From NCBI GenBank assembly GCA_017694215.1, contig JADIND010000003.1:1-10461 (forward strand): a stretch of DNA of 10,461 nt, given 5' to 3'. Made by a program: the position numbers and the translations under genes. This stretch comes from Candidatus Scatousia excrementipullorum (GTDB lineage: Bacteria; Cyanobacteriota; Vampirovibrionia; Gastranaerophilales; Gastranaerophilaceae). A model generated the notes under the pieces. It was not told the DNA's origin, ran no database searches, and saw nothing but the letters and a program-made list of their open reading frames with translations. The stretch's first letter is position 1. Each line of letters opens with the position of its first letter. Below, one piece after another: positions 1-6,739 of the stretch.

Positions 1-185
1 ACAATATCCTGAGGTTCAGGAAGTTCTGGCAGCTTAATTTTCGGTTTCTCAGCCTTCTCTTTATCTTTTCCCAGAAGTTTGCTAATTAATTCTTCATCAA
101 CATTATAGTTGATATCAATCTTTCTTGAATAATTTGAATTTCCATTAAAAACTTTCCCGTTAATCCCATTAATTGTGTCAATCAT
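1..185 (-). CDS. Unrecognised protein, N-terminal part only (runs off left edge)
   Basis: An open frame reads from an ATG at 185 down to the window edge with no stop, giving about 61 codons. The start is supported by an AAAGGGGAAAAT stretch just before it (AAGGGG-type ribosome binding site with close spacing). The visible protein begins MIDTINGINGK, is rich in N, I and K, has no signal peptide or membrane segment, and after about residue 45 becomes a K/E/P-rich linker (KPKIKLPELPEPQ). It is divergent from the gene starting at 377, with about 190 bases of very AT-rich DNA between them. I do not recognise a family. A short polar N-terminus followed by a proline-rich linker is also the style of the 377-2263 protein, but that is a weak resemblance. 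Confidence 0.7.
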   Translation of the reverse strand, partial: MIDTINGINGKVFNGNSNYSRKIDINYNVDEELISKLLGKDKEKAEKPKIKLPELPEPQDI

Positions 186-376
186 ATTTTCCCCTTTCGT
201 GTTTATTTTTTTAGTTAACGATTTTCAGCTGATATTTCAATAAAAAATTTTTATTTGTAAAAATTGCTAAAAATTATCTTTATATTAAGTTATGTAAAAA
301 ATAAATCTGATTTTTAAATTTTAGAAAAAAAAGACCGTTTATATATATGTGAAGTTGAAAATACAAAAGAGGTATT

Positions 377-2263
377 ATGGTTGATATTAATATCAAGAAC
401 GGACAGGGTATATCACAGGCACTTGCCGAATACGCAAAAAATTTAAACGGCGGAAAAGCTTTAAAACTTAATGCTAAGCAATGGCAGAGCATTATGACTA
501 AAATTGATGAAATAAACAATAACAGAAGTAAAGATAGTGTAATATTTCATGGAAATAACAATATCTTTGGCAGTACAAAGAAAAACTTTGTTGTACAGGC
601 AGGAAAACTTTCATTCAGTAATGAAGAAATGGCTTCCATTTTGAAAGAAATGGGACTTGATAAAGATATTATTGACGAAAAATTTGCGATAAAGGGATTA
701 TCTATAGAAAGAGAAAGTTCATCGCAAAAAATGAATGCCCCTCAGCAAACTCCGACTGTGGCGGTACAACAGCCCAAAATTGATTTGAGTTCACTGGCAG
801 AACAAACCCCTCCTGCAGAAACTATTACATTTGCGACTACGCTGGATACTGAAGTACCTCAGACAGCAAAAAAAGCTAATTTGTCACAACCTGCGGATTT
901 ACCTGCTCAAACTGCACCGGATACAAACACTCCGGCTTCACAAGCTGCAGAAAACCCGACTCAAATAGTCAAAGAAAGAAATACTCCGTTATCGCAGCCT
1001 GCAGAACTACCGGCACAAGCAGCACAGGACAAAAATACTCCGGCTACCGTACAAATTGAACAACCTGTCATTCAAAATGAAAACACCCCGACAGGAGTAA
1101 CCTCTCCTATAATGCCAACAACAGCAACGGCTCCGACGATTACTACAACTTCAACGACTACAGCCGGATTACAAACTCCTACGGCAGCAACCGCACCGTC
1201 TGCAGCTGTACCAACAGATTTAAGTGCTGAAAAATTAACTGCACCGGCAACTCCGCCAGTTTTAGAAACAGAAATTCCTCAAAAACCTGACGTCTTCCCT
1301 GCTGAAAGAGTAAAAACAAATGCGGATACAGCAGGAAACAATGAGGACATCTCATTTTTAGACCAGGCTGATAATATGAAATTTTTCTACGACGGACAAA
1401 TACGGTCGCTGGATTTAAAAATAGAAGATCTGGATTGGGACAGAAGCGGCAGAAAAGAATGGAATAAAAATCACAGTCTTGATGAAAACAATGCGGATTA
1501 TGCTTTAGTTAAAGATAATAAAGGAAAAGTAATTGCAAATTTCCATGAAGGCAAATACTATATTGGAAACAAAGAAGTGTCACTTGAAAAATTCCAAAAA
1601 TTTGCAAACAAAAACGGAGATATCATAACTATTAACTACAGCCCAGAAATTAATATTATTAAAGCAAAAGGTACAGGACTCCCTGAGATAAAAACACATG
1701 ACATCTTGACTAAAAATCTTGAAAAAATAAAAATTGAGCCCCAAGAAGCTCCTATTCCGAAAAAATATACAAGAAAACATCTTACGCCTGAATTTTATAA
1801 CAGGGTAATTGATATTGCGGAAAAAATAAAGTGTAAACCGGAAGATTTGCTTGCAGTAATGAATTCCGAATCAGGATTAAATCCATCCAGCATAAGCCGC
1901 TGGACCGGAGCAACCGGACTTATCCAGTTTATGCCTGAAACGGCAAGAAGTTTAGGAACCAGCGTTGAAGAACTTGCAACAATGTCACCACTTGAACAGC
2001 TTGATTATGTAGAAAAATTTCTGGTTCGAGCCAGAAAAGCACATATAAAAGGTGATAAAGAATTAAGTGCCGTAGATTTATACTGTCTTGTCTTTATGCC
2101 GGCAAAAAGCGGGCAGGAAGTTCTTGCAGTCAAAGGAACAAAAGCTTACAAACAAAATAAAGGTCTTGATTATGACGGAGACGGGATTATCAGCAGAAAA
2201 GATTTGGAAGCCCATGTCCGTCAAAAACATGTCGATGTCAAACTCACAGGAGAAAATGCTTAA
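377..2263 (+). CDS. Multidomain SLT-type lytic transglycosylase with C-terminal EF-hand loop
   Basis: This 628-residue protein probably cleaves peptidoglycan glycan strands. Its C-terminal domain (about residues 468-628) has the SLT-family catalytic motif ESGLNP with the likely catalytic Glu at 498, then GATGLIQFMP at 511-520. It ends in a full 12-residue EF-hand-type calcium loop, D598-Y-D-G-D-G-I-I-S-R-K-D609. Residues 1-115 are an unknown polar region. Residues about 116-315 are a P/T/A/Q-rich linker with an imperfect 18-residue repeat starting at each NTP (184, 202, 220, 236). Residues 325-460 form an unrecognised folded-looking segment (contains FFYDGQ and GKYYIGNKEVS). There is no Sec signal peptide, so how it would reach the wall is unclear. 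The ATG at 377 is preceded by AGAGGT. The gene stands alone on its strand, converges on minE across a shared terminator, and is paralogous to the gene at 4681-5652. The SLT call is firm; the substrate is inferred. Confidence 0.88.
   Translation: MVDINIKNGQGISQALAEYAKNLNGGKALKLNAKQWQSIMTKIDEINNNRSKDSVIFHGNNNIFGSTKKNFVVQAGKLSFSNEEMASILKEMGLDKDIIDEKFAIKGLSIERESSSQKMNAPQQTPTVAVQQPKIDLSSLAEQTPPAETITFATTLDTEVPQTAKKANLSQPADLPAQTAPDTNTPASQAAENPTQIVKERNTPLSQPAELPAQAAQDKNTPATVQIEQPVIQNENTPTGVTSPIMPTTATAPTITTTSTTTAGLQTPTAATAPSAAVPTDLSAEKLTAPATPPVLETEIPQKPDVFPAERVKTNADTAGNNEDISFLDQADNMKFFYDGQIRSLDLKIEDLDWDRSGRKEWNKNHSLDENNADYALVKDNKGKVIANFHEGKYYIGNKEVSLEKFQKFANKNGDIITINYSPEINIIKAKGTGLPEIKTHDILTKNLEKIKIEPQEAPIPKKYTRKHLTPEFYNRVIDIAEKIKCKPEDLLAVMNSESGLNPSSISRWTGATGLIQFMPETARSLGTSVEELATMSPLEQLDYVEKFLVRARKAHIKGDKELSAVDLYCLVFMPAKSGQEVLAVKGTKAYKQNKGLDYDGDGIISRKDLEAHVRQKHVDVKLTGENA
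881..1096 (+). repeat. Imperfect 18-residue tandem repeat in the linker of the SLT protein
   Basis: Within the coding region, residues about 169-240 repeat with an 18-residue (54-base) period marked by NTP at residues 184, 202, 220 and, after a 16-residue spacing, 236. The best pair is LSQPADLPAQTAPDTNTPAS (169-188) and LSQPAELPAQAAQDKNTPAT (205-224), two units apart. The repeats are diverged at DNA level, so they look like an old linker expansion rather than an active slippage tract. Confidence 0.6.
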
Positions 2264-2270
2264 TTTAATT

Positions 2271-2306
2271 AAAAAAATAACCGGTGTAATAACCGGTTAT
2301 TTTTTT
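2271..2306. terminator. Bidirectional intrinsic terminator between SLT gene and minE
   Basis: A perfect inverted repeat has arms at 2271-2285 (AAAAAAATAACCGGT) and 2292-2306 with a 6-base loop GTAATA. The AACCGGT core is flanked by A-tract and T-tract, so the hairpin has a U-run when transcribed from either side. It lies 7 bases after the plus-strand SLT stop and overlaps the minE stop codon (2305-2307), so it should end both converging transcripts. Confidence 0.9.
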
Positions 2307-2820
2307 ATTCTACTTTTTCTTTTTCGTTTTCAGGTTCTACAATCTCAATGCACTCAGTAACTGTTTCTTCCGTTGAAACAATTTCACCGGTCGGAGTTTC
2401 TTCAACTATTTCAATAACTCCGTTATCCTGCACCGCATCTTCTGACTCCTCAGATTTTTCTCCGGAATTTTCAGCTTCACGGGATTCTTTTTCAGCCTGC
2501 TCTTTAGCTAGTTCTCTTTCTATTTCAGCTTCATCCTTTGCTCTCAATACAGGAATTGAAAGCATAAGTGCCATTTGATTACCTTCCTGTTCAAAATTTA
2601 ATTCAAGAGCTTCCTTATCCATCTCAACATATTTTGAGAGTAAATCTATTAACTCCTGACGCATTTTTTCCATAAGTTCAGGCGTAAGATTAGTTCTGTC
2701 CTGCATTAATACAACACGAAGTCTGTTGCAGGCTATATCTTTTGCGTTATCTTCTTTTTTATCGGTTTGTCGGAAAAAGCCCAAAACTTTATTATATAAA
2801 TCAGTAAATATATCTTTCAT
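2305..2820 (-). CDS. minE: Cell division topological specificity factor MinE with acidic C-terminal extension
   Basis: MinE stimulates MinD ATPase and drives the MinCD inhibitor away from mid-cell. Residues 1-93 match the family. There is an N-terminal amphipathic membrane-binding stretch (MKDIFTDLYNKVLGFF), the MinD-contact segment AKDIACNRLRVVLMQDR (26-42), then the dimerisation part with ELIDLLSKYVEMD (56-68) and a final strand near ALMLSIPVLR. MinE is usually about 80-100 residues, but this one is 171. Residues 94-171 form a K/E-rich, probably helical stretch followed by a very acidic, disordered-looking tail with IEIVE twice (136-140 and 158-162). The ATG at 2820 has AAGGAG seven bases upstream, inside the end of minD, with one base between the minD stop and this start, so the two are translationally close. 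It is the last gene of the min operon. Confidence 0.93.
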   Translation of the reverse strand: MKDIFTDLYNKVLGFFRQTDKKEDNAKDIACNRLRVVLMQDRTNLTPELMEKMRQELIDLLSKYVEMDKEALELNFEQEGNQMALMLSIPVLRAKDEAEIERELAKEQAEKESREAENSGEKSEESEDAVQDNGVIEIVEETPTGEIVSTEETVTECIEIVEPENEKEKVE

Positions 2821-2821
2821 C

Positions 2822-3637
2822 TTACTGCTCCTTACCGATTAAATGTGAAAAAAATCTTTTTACTTTCGCAACAACCCCGTTATCTTCTTCCAGATTGAGG
2901 AACGGAACTTCTTCGCCCATAATTCTTTTTGCGACATTTTTATAAGCCTGACCGGCAAGAGATTTTTCATCATTCACGATAGGCTCGCCTTTGTTGGTTG
3001 AAGTAATTATGCCTGTATCTTCCGGAATTATACCAATGAGCTGTGCTGAAAGAATTTCAACAACATCATCAACACTCATCATATCGTTTGATTTAATCAA
3101 ATTCGGACGAACTCTGTTCAAAAGCAGTTTGTAAGATTTTATTTCTTCTCTTGCTTCAAGAAGACCTATTATTCTATCGGCATCTCTGACCGCTGACATT
3201 TCAGGAGTAGTAACAACGATAGCTTCCGATGCTCCTGCAACTGCATTTTGAAAACCCTGTTCTATACCGGCTGGACAATCAACAAGAATAAAATCAAAGT
3301 CTTTTTTCAATTCTTCACAAATATTTTTGAGTTGTTCTTCGGTCACTGCGGTTTTATCTCTTGTTTGAGCAGCCGCGAGCAGACACAGGTTAGGATTTTT
3401 CTTATCTTTTACTAAAGCCTGCTTTAATTTGCATCGTTCTTCCACGACATCAACTATTGTATAAACGATACGATTTTCAAGGCCTAATAAAAGGTCTAAA
3501 TTTCTCAGCCCCAAATCAGTATCTATCATAACGACTTTCTTTCCGGCTCTGGCCAATGCTGTACCTATGTTGGCATTTGTGGTAGTTTTGCCTACTCCGC
3601 CTTTACCGGAGGTAATTACTATAACTCGGCCGCTCAT
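2822..3637 (-). CDS. minD: Septum site-determining ATPase MinD
   Basis: MinD is a membrane-cycling ParA/MinD-family ATPase that recruits MinC to the membrane and is released by MinE. The deviant Walker A GKGGVGKTTT has signature Lys12 and P-loop Lys17, counting from the start chosen here. Also present are the DTDLGLRNLDLLLGLENR segment, Walker B-like FDFILVDCPAGIEQG, and a C-terminal amphipathic membrane-targeting helix (VVAKVKRFFSHLIGKEQ). The 271-residue length matches the family. I chose the ATG at 3637, which gives the usual MSGRVIVITSGKGG start and has AAGGAG five bases upstream. An in-frame ATG at 3697 would add 20 non-conserved residues and has a weaker GGAG eight bases away. The gene lies between minC and minE on the same strand. 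Confidence 0.95.
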   Translation of the reverse strand: MSGRVIVITSGKGGVGKTTTNANIGTALARAGKKVVMIDTDLGLRNLDLLLGLENRIVYTIVDVVEERCKLKQALVKDKKNPNLCLLAAAQTRDKTAVTEEQLKNICEELKKDFDFILVDCPAGIEQGFQNAVAGASEAIVVTTPEMSAVRDADRIIGLLEAREEIKSYKLLLNRVRPNLIKSNDMMSVDDVVEILSAQLIGIIPEDTGIITSTNKGEPIVNDEKSLAGQAYKNVAKRIMGEEVPFLNLEEDNGVVAKVKRFFSHLIGKEQ

Positions 3638-3642
3638 TGTTT

Positions 3643-3648
3643 CTCCTT
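3643..3648 (-). promoter_or_regulatory. Strong ribosome binding site for minD (decides the start)
   Basis: On the minus strand the sequence reads AAGGAG, then AAACA, then ATG at 3637. This is a better match and spacing than the GGAG at 3706-3709 that precedes the alternative ATG at 3697, and it places the start at the conserved beginning of MinD. Confidence 0.65.
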
Positions 3649-3718
3649 TTTTATCTTTCTCGTCAGAAACTGACGGATTTGTTATTGTGCATGCCATAAT
3701 TTTTTCTCCATTCAGTTT

Positions 3719-4588
3719 TTACGATTCATGTAATTTATAAATAACAATATTTTTTCTGTTTACGCGTGCTTCTTCAGGCGTAAAAGTATCTGTTTTCTGC
3801 ACATAAGGGATATTTACGGTATCCGGTCTGCGGGCAAAAATTCCGCCGATTCGAAGCTGAATTGCATTAAGTTTTAACGCTCTTATTCTTGAATAAGTAT
3901 TGCCGTCAGAACCTGCATGAGCAATTCCGCCTAAGATACCCCAGACAGTAATATCACCTTTTGCAACAATTTCAGCACCCGGATTTACATCCCCGATAAT
4001 AACAATATTACCTTCGGAAGTAATGCTCTGTCCGGAGCGGAGGGTTCTGTGAATATATAAAGTCGGAAGTTTCTCAGTTTCTTTATTGTACTGTTTTATT
4101 TCTTCTTCTTCAAGTGCATCTTTAGTTTCTGTTACTTCAATACTTTTGTCCGTATCATCAGAAATTTTTAAAGAATCTTCTTCTTCCGGATAGCGTTCTT
4201 CAAAATCACCTTCTCCGAAAATTTTATCAAGTGCTGATACAAGCTCTGTATTGACACTGTCATTTGCTTCTTTTGTTGCGGTTATATCCAGTGCCGGAAC
4301 TATATTTTCAATTCCGGAAATTTCAATGCCCAAATCTTTTGCTGCCTGCTTTGTTTCTTCGGACACTGTGCTTATAAACTGTATTTCTGAATCCATAGTT
4401 TCAATCAACGCTTTTATACTTACGAGTTCAGAAGGATTAAGGTTTACCGCACCTAATTTCAAACAAACTTTTTTATTTTTTGCTTCCGGCATATCTAAAA
4501 TCCGGCTGAGTTCGTATATTATTTCAGAAGTCTTTGTTGCATTGGCTAAATCAACGATAAAGCCGTTTTTGACATATCCCTTTTCCAT
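3719..4588 (-). CDS. minC: Septum site-determining protein MinC
   Basis: MinC is the FtsZ antagonist of the Min system and is brought to the membrane by MinD. The C-terminal beta-helix domain (about residues 177-265) is clear. It has TLRSGQ (182-187), GDVNPGAEIVAKGDITVWG (199-217) and GGIAHAGSDGN (220-230), the classic MinC_C signature that binds MinD. The N-terminal domain (1-about 105) is divergent but of the right size and position. Between them, residues about 125-173 form a highly acidic, disordered-looking linker (for example YPEEEDS and ALEEEEI), so the protein (289 residues) is longer than the 231-residue E. coli MinC. The ATG at 4588 is preceded by AGGAAGGAACAGT. It is the first of three co-directional min genes; minD follows after 81 bases with the start chosen here. 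Confidence 0.95.
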   Translation of the reverse strand: MEKGYVKNGFIVDLANATKTSEIIYELSRILDMPEAKNKKVCLKLGAVNLNPSELVSIKALIETMDSEIQFISTVSEETKQAAKDLGIEISGIENIVPALDITATKEANDSVNTELVSALDKIFGEGDFEERYPEEEDSLKISDDTDKSIEVTETKDALEEEEIKQYNKETEKLPTLYIHRTLRSGQSITSEGNIVIIGDVNPGAEIVAKGDITVWGILGGIAHAGSDGNTYSRIRALKLNAIQLRIGGIFARRPDTVNIPYVQKTDTFTPEEARVNRKNIVIYKLHES

Positions 4589-4624
4589 ACTGTTCCTTCC
4601 TAAAAAAATCAGTTAGATAACAAC

Positions 4625-4653
4625 AGAATACACAAAAAAATTTTCATCTGCAA
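4625..4653 (-). promoter_or_regulatory. Candidate promoter for the min operon
   Basis: On the minus strand TTGCAG (4648-4653) and TATTCT (4625-4630) are separated by 17 bases, which would start transcription about 30 bases before minC. Each hexamer is only a partial match to the sigma-70 consensus. The 92-base gap between the upstream SLT gene and minC holds no terminator, so minC may also be read through from that gene. Confidence 0.3.
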
Positions 4654-4680
4654 CGGAATATTGCAAATTGTAATGTAACT

Positions 4681-5652
4681 TTACGCAACTAAAGATACTC
4701 TTTTTCTATCAATTCTTTGAGCTAAATCTGATTTTGTAATTTTTCCGTCGCCGTTTACATCAAGCCCTCTATCGTAATAGTTTTCACCCTGATGAGTAAG
4801 CACATCTCTTGTAGCTCTGCCAGGCAAATAGCAAAGTGAATACAAATCTGCGGCAGATAATCGTGCATTTGAAGAAAACGCACGGCTTTTCGTCATTTTA
4901 AAATACTTTTCAACTAAATCCAGCTGTTCAAGTGCACTCATATTTCTGATTTTTTCGAGCGACAAATTCATACCGTAAACTCTGTTCATTTCCTGAACTG
5001 CAACTGATGTAAACTGGATTAAACCGGACGCACCGGATGAACTGTTCACAGCCCGCGGGTTCAATCCGGACTCAGAATTCATAACTGCAAGTAAATCATC
5101 GTAACTGCAATTTAACCGTTGTGCAATCTGTTTTACCTTATTTACAAAATCACCTGATAAACCGCTGACAGATGTTCTGCTTACAGATTGGGTCCTTACC
5201 GAACTTTTACCTGCCGAACCTGCAGAAGATGAACGTAATGCAGAAACGGACGGACATGTATAACTACCAAATGATGAACTTGAGGGGTTATATTTCGGTA
5301 CTGAAAATTTAAACTTAGGCTTTGCATAATTCATCTGAGGCGGCATTGTCCAGCTTGAATAATTATACGGGAAAGTATTATATGCATTTGATATAGACGG
5401 GAAAACCGGCAATCCTGTTGAACCCCAGTTTGTTAAATAGTTAAACGGTAAAAAATACGGCATACCCATATTTGAAGAATATGGAGCACAATTCAAAATC
5501 GAATACATACCGAGGCTTGCAATATCTCCGCCATAATTAAAGCCACCGATAAACGGATTCTGAAACATATTGCCATATGACATTGCACTGCCGAAAAACG
5601 GATTTACCGGCATATAATTTGTATTAAAATTTAATGCTGCAAAATCATACAT
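4681..5652 (-). CDS. Second SLT-type lytic transglycosylase with EF-hand loop, N/F/Y-rich N-terminus
   Basis: This 323-residue protein has the same C-terminal module as the 377-2263 gene. The likely catalytic Glu is 194 in MNSESGLNP (191-199), followed by SGASGLIQFT (206-215), an ALEQLDLVEKYF helix, and a 12-residue EF-hand-type loop D298-V-N-G-D-G-K-I-T-K-S-D309. The pairing of an SLT fold with a terminal NGDG loop also occurs in phage-type transglycosylases. Residues 1-115 are low-complexity, rich in N, F, Y, P, M and G with NPFFG and NPFIGG repeats and few charges. Residues 120-165 are a Ser-rich linker. No signal peptide or membrane helix is visible. The ATG at 5652 has GGGGA upstream. 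It sits 92 bases before minC on the same strand with no terminator between, so it may be co-transcribed with the min genes. It is divergent from the Nudix gene. Confidence 0.88.
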   Translation of the reverse strand: MYDFAALNFNTNYMPVNPFFGSAMSYGNMFQNPFIGGFNYGGDIASLGMYSILNCAPYSSNMGMPYFLPFNYLTNWGSTGLPVFPSISNAYNTFPYNYSSWTMPPQMNYAKPKFKFSVPKYNPSSSSFGSYTCPSVSALRSSSAGSAGKSSVRTQSVSRTSVSGLSGDFVNKVKQIAQRLNCSYDDLLAVMNSESGLNPRAVNSSSGASGLIQFTSVAVQEMNRVYGMNLSLEKIRNMSALEQLDLVEKYFKMTKSRAFSSNARLSAADLYSLCYLPGRATRDVLTHQGENYYDRGLDVNGDGKITKSDLAQRIDRKRVSLVA

Positions 5653-5697
5653 AAATAAATTCCCCGTATATATTTAAAGTATTATTTTTTTACAAAA

Positions 5698-5726
5698 TTG
5701 ACATTTTTCATCTCATGTTGTAAAAA
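5698..5726 (+). promoter_or_regulatory. Candidate promoter for the Nudix-secG-tcdA-SDR run
   Basis: A perfect TTGACA (5698-5703) is followed after 17 bases by TAAAAA (5721-5726), a 4-of-6 -10 match, predicting a leader of about 70 bases. A second option is TTAACT (5748-5753), 18 bases, TATAGT (5772-5777), with a shorter leader. The AT-rich region makes chance matches likely. Confidence 0.4.
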
Positions 5727-5805
5727 TTTATTAACATTTATTCATTATTAACTTCTGTAAAAAAAAATTTTTATAGTATATTAATATATAGGGTAAGAGA
5801 ATATT

Positions 5806-6492
5806 ATGTTTAATGAGACAAAGACACACGAAATTACGGTTGACGTTGTAATATTAACAATCATCAACAATGCAATTCAAGTTTTGCTTGTTAAAAGAAT
5901 GAATGAACCTTTCAAGGATAAATGGGCAATCCCCGGAGGATATGTAAGACTGTCAGAAAACCTTGATCAGGCAGCTTTGAGAGTTTTGAAAGAACGAACA
6001 AATGTTGACAACATTTATCTTGAACAGTTATATACATTTGGAGACCCTCTGCGTCACCCTAACTCAAGAGTTATAACATGTGCATATTTTGCTCTCGTTC
6101 GTGCTGAAGATATAAAAATTGTATCTTCTCCAGAATTAGGCTGGCATAAAGTTTCCAACCTTCCTCCGCTGGCATTTGACCACAAAGAGATTATTGAATA
6201 TTCTCTTAAACGTACACGTGAAAGATTAGAAATATGCCCTGTTGCATATCAGCTTTTGAATGAAAAATTTACACTCACCGAAATGCAAAAATCTTATGAG
6301 TTAATAATGGAGAAAAAACTCGACAAACGCAATTTCAGAAAAAAAGCTCTTTCTACTCCGGGGCTAATTGAGCTTGACGAATACACAAAATCATCTTCAA
6401 AACGTCCCGCAAGACTTTATACTTTTGAAAATATTCAACTAAACTCAAAAAGAGCACATTTCATTTCGAACAAGAAAAAGGAGAAAAAATAA
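5806..6492 (+). CDS. NrtR-like Nudix domain / winged-helix transcriptional regulator
   Basis: Residues about 8-135 are a Nudix fold, with WAIPGGYVRLSENLDQAALR around the Nudix box and the segment YTFGDPLRHPNSRVITCAYFALV typical of the NrtR/COG4111-like group. Residues about 144-208 form a winged-helix domain (LLNEKFTLTEMQKSYELI ... LDKRNFRKKAL ... RPARLYTF) that in NrtR binds DNA. The Nudix box starts at G45 with E51 and R59, but the catalytic REUXEE core reads RVLKER (59-64). Two of the three metal-binding acidic residues are gone, so the domain probably senses a nucleotide ligand such as ADP-ribose rather than hydrolysing it. No NAD genes are in view, so the target pathway is unknown. The ATG at 5806 has AAGAGA upstream. 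The gene leads a four-gene run; secG starts three bases after its stop. Confidence 0.82.
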   Translation: MFNETKTHEITVDVVILTIINNAIQVLLVKRMNEPFKDKWAIPGGYVRLSENLDQAALRVLKERTNVDNIYLEQLYTFGDPLRHPNSRVITCAYFALVRAEDIKIVSSPELGWHKVSNLPPLAFDHKEIIEYSLKRTRERLEICPVAYQLLNEKFTLTEMQKSYELIMEKKLDKRNFRKKALSTPGLIELDEYTKSSSKRPARLYTFENIQLNSKRAHFISNKKKEKK

Positions 6493-6495
6493 AAA

Positions 6496-6720
6496 ATGGT
6501 TACATTTATCTGGATTTTACAAATAATTTCCGCAATTTTTTCTATAATATTAGTATTACTTCACTCGCCGAAAGGTGATGGAATTGCGGGGATAGGCGGG
6601 GCTTCACAGCTCTTTACTTCTCAAAAAAGTGCAGAAAAAGGCCTTAATAAAGTAACTGCAGTATTTGCGGGAATTTTTGTTCTTACCACATTCCTTTTGG
6701 GATTCGGAATTATAAAATAA
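6496..6720 (+). CDS. secG: Protein translocase subunit SecG
   Basis: SecG is the small membrane subunit of the SecYEG channel and assists SecA-driven export. The 74-residue protein has two membrane segments (about residues 3-22 and 52-72). They are joined by a loop HSPKGDGIAGIGGASQLF (23-40), then TSQKSAEKGLNKVT, which closely follows the cyanobacterial/plastid SecG pattern. Length and topology are normal for the family. The ATG at 6496 lies three bases after the regulator stop, and its ribosome binding site AAGGAG is inside the end of that gene, so translation is probably coupled. Confidence 0.93.
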   Translation: MVTFIWILQIISAIFSIILVLLHSPKGDGIAGIGGASQLFTSQKSAEKGLNKVTAVFAGIFVLTTFLLGFGIIK

Positions 6721-6739
6721 CAGAAATGAAGGTTCTAAA

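Noticed and set aside
4251..4616. 121-codon plus-strand frame opposite minC
   Set aside because: It is the complement of a firmly identified gene, with no own ribosome binding site pattern or recognisable domain; a shadow frame.
4648..4668. TGCAA...TTGCA short inverted repeat between the second SLT gene and minC as a terminator
   Set aside because: The stem is only 5 bp with no adjoining T-run; more likely chance.
5667..5695. TTGTAA-17-TATATA on the minus strand as promoter of the second SLT gene
   Set aside because: It would start transcription downstream of the GGGGA ribosome binding site, so it cannot serve this gene's translation as annotated.
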